Assembly (NCBI GenBank): GCA_902801475.1
Contig: CADCIO010000012.1
Location: 1 to 64,000, forward strand
Direction of reading: 5' to 3'
Source of the DNA: an uncultured Bacteroidales bacterium
Lineage (GTDB): Bacteria > Bacteroidota > Bacteroidia > Bacteroidales > Bacteroidaceae
DNA: 64,000 bases
Positions 59,946-64,000 of this stretch are shown here, piece by piece; position 1 is the first letter of the stretch, and the number at the start of each line of letters is the position of its first letter. Position numbers and translations under genes: made by a program. The notes below the pieces were generated by a model, which was given only the letters and a program-made list of their open reading frames with translations, had not been told where the DNA came from and did not search any database.

Positions 59946-60869
59946 ATGAAAAAGTATATTCTTCTTATTATCACATTATGTGCGAACTTGATGGCACATG
60001 CACAATATAGTCTTCTGGAACGGGCAGATGAACTGAAATCAATCATGGATGTATATCAATCAGGTTCCTACGAACTGATGATTGATTATGGTTGCATTGC
60101 CCGAGTCCCCCACTGGAAAATGGAATTTACCCTCCCTCAACATCTCTCTATTGAGAAGATTCAACAACTGAAAAAGCTCTTCTACGATAAAATGGAACAC
60201 AGTGAGAAGTCGTACCATAATGAAATCCATAATGAGAAAAGAGACGAGTGTGTCGTACGAATCGATTCCCGCTTCAACATCCAGCCGAAGGAAGGATATG
60301 AGATAATGGGATGTCCTGTCAGTGGTAAATGTTGGACACACGAAGGACTGACTGTCCAGAGATTTCCAGGCACAGAGAATGAGGACATCTGGTGCGACAT
60401 ATCTTTCGCTCAACAGGACACCATCATCAAGAAGGGAAATCCTAAAACGCTCAGCAAGACAGACAAGGCACTGAGACGAATCGTGAAGAAGGGAAAGCGG
60501 AAAAGTCACAAAGTGGTCATCGATGACCCTAAGAACTACGAAATGACACTCATCCTGCGGCAGCCAGATTTGCTCAAGAATACAGAAGGCATCATCTATG
60601 AGTATGAAACGGAGGATACTTTGCTTCTTCAGCAGTTTGAGGAAACTATTTATCAGCATCTCTACACTGGAGGATGGTTCTACCTCAGGCATAATAAGCC
60701 AATCTTCAACCCAAACGTAAGCCAATGGCAAGGAATGGAACAAATAGATTTTGTGATAGGGCATCCCACGGAACCCGGATATATCATCTGGTCCATCAAC
60801 ACGAGCGGAAGGAAATTACATGTGCTTCGTGCCACAGGAAAAGAAAGCTCTTTTGTCCCTGCTTGGTGA
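59946..60869 (+). CDS. Uncharacterised exported protein, paralogue B
   Basis: 307 aa with signal peptide KKYILLIITLCANLMAHA. It starts 12 nt after paralogue A and aligns with it along the length: LMIDYGCIARV against LLINYGVGVNG, GYEIMGCPVSGKCWTHEG against NYQVMGRNVEGLCYLHA, and PGYIIWSINTSGRKLHVLRA against PGYITWAICLDRRKLSILRA. It is therefore a diverged tandem duplicate. Family and function are unknown. The rest of the transcript before the next operon is non-coding. Confidence 0.75.
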   Translation: MKKYILLIITLCANLMAHAQYSLLERADELKSIMDVYQSGSYELMIDYGCIARVPHWKMEFTLPQHLSIEKIQQLKKLFYDKMEHSEKSYHNEIHNEKRDECVVRIDSRFNIQPKEGYEIMGCPVSGKCWTHEGLTVQRFPGTENEDIWCDISFAQQDTIIKKGNPKTLSKTDKALRRIVKKGKRKSHKVVIDDPKNYEMTLILRQPDLLKNTEGIIYEYETEDTLLLQQFEETIYQHLYTGGWFYLRHNKPIFNPNVSQWQGMEQIDFVIGHPTEPGYIIWSINTSGRKLHVLRATGKESSFVPAW

Positions 60870-60960
60870 GAGAACCGCTTCTTGTCCATATTTCAATAAC
60901 GCACGCTTATTTCTCAGCAGAGGCAGGTTATTGGGCAATAAGGGTGCGTTTTAAATTGCT

Positions 60961-61030
60961 GACGGCAAAGCATCAAAGAGGTGACGGCAATCCATTGCTT
61001 TGCCGACGGCAAAAGGCAAGAGAGCCGTCG
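60961..61030 (+). repeat. 22-bp tandem array with GACGGCAA core
   Basis: GACGGCAA occurs at 60961, 60983 and 61005, exactly 22 bp apart, with differing spacers; GGCAAAGCA (60964-60972) also pairs with TGCTTTGCC (60996-61004) within the array. It lies in the 435-bp gap 60870-61304, which has no coding frame of note. Confidence 0.6.
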
Positions 61031-61106
61031 GGTCTTTTGGGGAGAGAGGTGACCTGGGACAATTCGGACAAAGGGCAGGACAGCTGTAGGCTTTTCATCG
61101 CTCGAT

Positions 61107-61175
61107 GAGTGGGGCATTGTTATACGAATGAGCGAGGCATTGTCTTCGCTATCACTGGGGCATTGTCGGCACGGG
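61107..61175 (+). repeat. 23-bp tandem array with GGCATTGT core
   Basis: GGGGCATTGT (61111), GAGGCATTGT (61134) and GGGGCATTGT (61157) are spaced by exactly 23 bp. With the 22-bp array just upstream it makes an unusual repeat block ahead of panE. The spacers differ between copies. Confidence 0.65.
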
Positions 61176-61184
61176 TTGCTTCGC

Positions 61185-61221
61185 GTTTCCAAAAAATGAG
61201 AAAAAATGGAAACTGTTTCCA
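61185..61221. promoter_or_regulatory. GTTTCCA palindromes upstream of panE
   Basis: GTTTCCA (61185-61191) faces TGGAAAC (61207-61213), which joins GTTTCCA (61215-61221) as the perfect palindrome TGGAAAC-T-GTTTCCA. The palindrome ends 26 bp before the -33 box at 61248. This is a likely operator of the panE operon; the regulator is not identified. Confidence 0.55.
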
Positions 61222-61247
61222 AAAAAACAGATTTTTTGGAATACTTT

Positions 61248-61279
61248 TTTGCAAATGTCCCCTTTTGTATGTAACTTTG
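61248..61279 (+). promoter_or_regulatory. Promoter of panE
   Basis: TTTG (61248-61251), a 20-bp spacer and TAACTTTG (61272-61279), about 25 nt before ATG 61305. Confidence 0.8.
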
Positions 61280-61304
61280 CCACTCAAAACTTGTTGAAAG
61301 ACGT

Positions 61305-62234
61305 ATGAGATACGGAGTGATTGGAATGGGTGCCATTGGTGGCTTCTATGGAGCGAAACTGGCACATGCGGGCAAGGAGGTGCATTTCCTTTCCCACAGT
61401 GACTATCAATATGTGAAGGAGCGTGGTTTGCAGGTGGATTCGTGCGACGGCAGTTTTCATCTGCCACAGATAAATGCTTACGGAGCGGCGAGCGACATGC
61501 CGAAGTGTGATGTGGTGTTGATTGGCTTGAAGACGGTGAACAACCATCTGTTGCCCGAACTCTTGCCACCACTCCTGAAAGAGGACACGTTGGTGGTGCT
61601 GATCCAGAACGGCATCGGCGTGGAGGAGGATGTGCAGAAGATTTTCCCAGAGGTGCAACTAGCAGCAGGATTGGCATTCATTTGTAGCGCGAAGACTGAG
61701 CCTGGCAGGGTGAATCATCAATGCTACGGCTATATCAACATCGGCAACTACTCGTGCAAGCAGCAGGAGAAGATTGATGAGGTGGTAGATGACTTCCGCA
61801 AGGCTGGTGTGGATGCGAACGAGGTAGAGTATCTGGAGGCACGTTGGAAGAAGGCGGTATGGAATATGCCGTTCAACGGAATGACGGTGGCGCTGAACAC
61901 GCAAACGGACATTCTCTTGCAGCATCCCAGTACCCTACAACTCATTAAAGACCAGATGATGGAGGTGATTGAGGCGGCACAGGCGTGTGGGGTCAAGAAC
62001 ATCGACGAGTCGTTTGCCGAGAAGATGATCTACAACACCGTCCACATGACGCCCTACTCGCCCAGCATGAAACTGGACTTCGATTTCAAGCGTCCGATGG
62101 AGATCAACTACATCTACACTCGTCCCATCGAGAAGGCAAGGGAAGCGGGTTATCAGATGAGGAAGCTGGAGATGTTGGAGCAGGAACTGAGATTTCTGGA
62201 GAGCAAGCGGTTAGAGGGGAAAAGTGAGAGGTAA
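61305..62234 (+). CDS. panE: 2-Dehydropantoate 2-reductase
   Basis: 309 aa, cytosolic, reducing ketopantoate to pantoate with NADPH for pantothenate and CoA synthesis. GMGAIGGFYGAKLAHAGKEV is the N-terminal Rossmann motif; ARWKKAVWNMPFNGMTVALN carries the catalytic Lys and Asn positions. The C-terminal helical part starts near 175. The last codons (SER) and the stop are in a heptad repeat, and a HAD phosphatase gene follows at 33 nt. The related coaBC gene is 22 kb away, so the pathway is not clustered here. Confidence 0.9.
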   Translation: MRYGVIGMGAIGGFYGAKLAHAGKEVHFLSHSDYQYVKERGLQVDSCDGSFHLPQINAYGAASDMPKCDVVLIGLKTVNNHLLPELLPPLLKEDTLVVLIQNGIGVEEDVQKIFPEVQLAAGLAFICSAKTEPGRVNHQCYGYINIGNYSCKQQEKIDEVVDDFRKAGVDANEVEYLEARWKKAVWNMPFNGMTVALNTQTDILLQHPSTLQLIKDQMMEVIEAAQACGVKNIDESFAEKMIYNTVHMTPYSPSMKLDFDFKRPMEINYIYTRPIEKAREAGYQMRKLEMLEQELRFLESKRLEGKSER

Positions 62235-62262
62235 GAGGTAAGAGATTAGAGGTTAGAGGAAG
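62228..62262 (+). repeat. Heptanucleotide stop-codon repeat, 5 units
   Basis: GAGGTAA, GAGGTAA, GAGATTA, GAGGTTA and GAGGAAG lie end to end. The panE stop TAA (62232-62234) is in the first unit, and TAA or TAG recurs every 7 nt. The phosphatase ATG follows at 62268. Confidence 0.9.
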
Positions 62263-62267
62263 AAAGA

Positions 62268-62936
62268 ATGATTACAACCATCATATTCGACTTGGACGGC
62301 ACGCTGATGAACACGCTGGACGACTTGCACGACAGCGTCTCTTATGCCTTGCGTGAAGCGGGGTTGGAGCCAAATCCGAAGCAGGACACACGTCGTTATC
62401 TAGGTAATGGCATCAGGAACTTGGTGAACAAGAGTGTGGCACAAACCTGTCCTAAGGCGGATGAAGCATTGAAGGAGCATGTGTTCCAGACCTTCCGAGC
62501 CTATTATGTGGCACACTCAATGGACAAGACGGCTCCGTATGAGGGAGTGGAGGAGATGTTGAAAGAGTGCAAGAAGAGAGGATTCCATACTGCCATCGTG
62601 AGCAACAAACTTGACCCTGCCGTAAAGGACTTGCACAAGGCATTCTTTGCTGACAAAATCGATGTGGCGATAGGGGAGACAGAAATGGTCAAGAGGAAGC
62701 CTGCGCCAGATATGGTGAACGAAGCCATCCGCCAACTCTCGCAGCTGCATGGGGAGAAGATTGAGAAGTCGGCGTGCATCTATATTGGTGATAGTGAGGT
62801 GGATTTGAAGACCGCTGAGAATTCAGAACTTCCTTGCATCGCTGTCAGTTGGGGATTTCGCGATAGGGATTTCCTCATTGAACGAGGTGCGGAAGTTATC
62901 ATTGACAGTCCTGACGAACTTTTTGAATATCTATAA
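62268..62936 (+). CDS. HAD-family hydrolase (phosphoglycolate-phosphatase-like)
   Basis: 222 aa. Motif I FDLDGTLMNT (nucleophile Asp8), motif II in AIVSNKLD, motif III Lys in KRKPAPDMV and motif IV YIGDSEVDLKTAENS are all present, with a four-helix cap between I and II. The set and length match phosphoglycolate phosphatases and PpaX-like enzymes, but cap class alone does not fix the substrate. It is co-directional with panE, 33 nt apart, joined by heptad repeats. Confidence 0.9.
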   Translation: MITTIIFDLDGTLMNTLDDLHDSVSYALREAGLEPNPKQDTRRYLGNGIRNLVNKSVAQTCPKADEALKEHVFQTFRAYYVAHSMDKTAPYEGVEEMLKECKKRGFHTAIVSNKLDPAVKDLHKAFFADKIDVAIGETEMVKRKPAPDMVNEAIRQLSQLHGEKIEKSACIYIGDSEVDLKTAENSELPCIAVSWGFRDRDFLIERGAEVIIDSPDELFEYL

Positions 62937-62968
62937 TTTTTTATTAACCACTTAAAAACCAAACAACA

Positions 62969-63511
62969 ATGAGAAAACTGACATCCATTCTGACCATCGC
63001 CTTTCTGGCAATCAGCGTAAGCGTTTGTGCACAAAATGCTAAAAAGGGAAAGGCACTTGTGGCTTATTTCTCTGCCTCTGGTAATACGGAAGCAGCTGCC
63101 AAGAAGATTCAGGAGGCAGCAGGTGCTGACCTCTACAAGATTGAACCTGAAAAGCCTTACACGAAGGAAGACCTCGATTTCCGCAATCGTCAGGCTCGTT
63201 CTGTCGTGGAGATGGGCAATCCAAGCTTCAGGGAAAAGTTGGGCGGCAAGCCTGTTGACATCAAGAAATATGACGTCATTTATCTGGGCTTCCCCATCTG
63301 GGCAAACAAGGCACCCAGCATCATCCTGTCTTTCCTCGAGTCGCAGAACTTCAAAGGCAAGACCATCATTCCTTTTGCCACATCAGGCAGCAGCCCCATC
63401 GACAACTCGGTCAACCAGCTCAAAGCCGCTTACCCAGAATTGACCATTCAATCAGGCAAGCGAATGAACAACGCGACCGATGCCGACATCAAGGCCTTTG
63501 TGGGGAAATAA
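62969..63511 (+). CDS. Exported flavodoxin-family protein
   Basis: 180 aa. A hydrophobic signal (RKLTSILTIAFLAISVSVCA) precedes a flavodoxin_4-type fold. AYFSASGNTEAAAKKI is the FMN phosphate loop, YDVIYLGFPIWANKAPSIIL the second flavin contact, and FATSGSSPIDNS the third. Exported or lipid-anchored flavodoxins (SVCA could be read as a lipobox only weakly) are seen in Bacteroidales and may act as periplasmic redox partners. It is 32 nt after the phosphatase gene. The electron donor is unknown. Confidence 0.82.
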   Translation: MRKLTSILTIAFLAISVSVCAQNAKKGKALVAYFSASGNTEAAAKKIQEAAGADLYKIEPEKPYTKEDLDFRNRQARSVVEMGNPSFREKLGGKPVDIKKYDVIYLGFPIWANKAPSIILSFLESQNFKGKTIIPFATSGSSPIDNSVNQLKAAYPELTIQSGKRMNNATDADIKAFVGK

Positions 63512-63531
63512 ATAACCTAAATTTGATACTT

Positions 63532-64000
63532 ATGAGAAAAATCATTCGTTTGATGGCATTTGCTGCCACAATGCTGCTGGCAATTCCTGCTGGTGCACAA
63601 GACAGCCAAATCTTCAATCATCTGTCCATCGGTGCCGAAGTGGGAACCACAGGATGGGGCTTTGAAGCAGCTGTGCCGTTGACTCATTTTGTCACTTTCC
63701 GCACAGGATTCACCACCCTTCCTCGTTTTGATGTTAAATTTGATATTAACTACACCACTAAGGGACAAGAAAAGAATGTGGATGTTCGTGGACGTGTTCA
63801 CATGTCGGACTTCAAGCTTTTGGCAGACATCTATCCTTTCAAGCACAGCTCCTTCCACCTAACAGGAGGTTTCTATGCAGGCTTGCCAGACCTTGGCACG
63901 GTGCACAACACAGGACTTGTGGATGTGGATGAAGGCGAAGGTCTGGAAATCGGTGATGTATTTGTCCGCCCAGATGAAAATGGCACAGTTAGGCTAAAAC
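63532..64000 (+). CDS. Outer-membrane beta-barrel protein, N-terminal part (3' end outside window)
   Basis: 156 codons from ATG 63532 to the window edge without a stop. The signal peptide RKIIRLMAFAATMLLAIPAGA is followed by strands with alternating aromatic residues (HLSIGAEVGTTGWGFEAAVP, FKLLADIYPFKHSSFHLTGG). They resemble the OmpA-like or porin-type outer-membrane barrels of Bacteroidales. The family cannot be fixed from the N-terminus. It lies 20 nt after the exported flavodoxin gene, so the two may be co-expressed. Confidence 0.75.
   Translation, partial: MRKIIRLMAFAATMLLAIPAGAQDSQIFNHLSIGAEVGTTGWGFEAAVPLTHFVTFRTGFTTLPRFDVKFDINYTTKGQEKNVDVRGRVHMSDFKLLADIYPFKHSSFHLTGGFYAGLPDLGTVHNTGLVDVDEGEGLEIGDVFVRPDENGTVRLK

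Noticed and set aside
60961-61175. CRISPR array
   Set aside because: Only three copies each of 8-10 bp cores, no cas genes, and spacing too short for repeats plus spacers.
1-64000. tRNA, rRNA or riboswitch genes
   Set aside because: No cloverleaf, rRNA segment or recognised aptamer core was seen in any intergenic region on reading; a covariance-model scan was not possible.

Overview
The window is chromosomal DNA from a member of the Bacteroidales, most probably Prevotellaceae. The evidence is the repeated Bacteroidota-type promoter (TTTG, about 19-20 bp, TAnnTTTG), the fused SecDF, a hybrid two-component regulator, GH31/GH97 glycosidases, an HU-like protein next to a 'smalltalk' peptide, meso-diaminopimelate dehydrogenase, and families such as DUF4835, DUF3127 and DUF4419. 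No tRNA, rRNA, CRISPR array or intact prophage was seen.

Layout. 1-680: tail of an HU-like protein, GC-rich hairpin repeats and a 35-residue smalltalk gene. 680-6157 (-): histidine kinase, sigma-54 response regulator, HlyD/MacA-type adaptor and TolC-type channel. The channel operon starts behind a candidate sigma-54 promoter with two TGTCC-N6-GGACA dyads. 6397-8081 (+): rmlB and a C_GCAxxG_C_C protein. 8240-11507 (+): korA and korB, separated by a 426-bp cassette that holds a four-helix-bundle gene between 33-bp inverted repeats. 11573-23759: GH31, GH97, a 1120-residue secreted multi-module protein and a divergent hybrid two-component regulator, without SusC/SusD genes. 23760-25825: a decayed IS3-family element. 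25826-33557 (-): DUF4419 protein, then a TPR/HTH lipoprotein, a TPR protein with a dead trypsin-like domain, RecN and a DUF4835 protein, the last four joined by 4-nt overlaps.

33779-37682 (+): an accessory block with a TM2 membrane protein, two exported caspase-fold (C14) proteins flanking a membrane-anchored thioredoxin, and a LURP-one/scramblase-like protein. It lies between coaBC and DUF4835/recN, genes that I recall as neighbours in related genomes. 37716-49046: coaBC, dnaN, a divergent DUF3127 protein with an SSB-like tail, DUF2264, a lipoprotein, ddh, secDF, an EEP-family hydrolase and a rhomboid protease. 49306-54912 (+): HU, a TPR protein plus barrel pair, greA with a leader terminator, HIT and hotdog thioesterase genes. 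55216-57428 (-): anti-sigma-like protein, ECF sigma factor, argB and a Dabb protein. 57749-60869 (+): a second ECF sigma/anti-sigma pair with two tandem exported paralogues. 61305-64000 (+): panE, a HAD phosphatase, an exported flavodoxin and a partial outer-membrane barrel.

The most unusual signal spans the whole window. Eight gene junctions carry tracts of about four to five 7-nt units, of several unrelated-looking sequences. Every tract overlaps or abuts the upstream stop codon, and nearly every unit carries one stop codon, so the 7-nt period closes all three reading frames. The other leading candidates for undescribed biology are the caspase/thioredoxin/scramblase-like block and the inverted-repeat cassette inside korAB.
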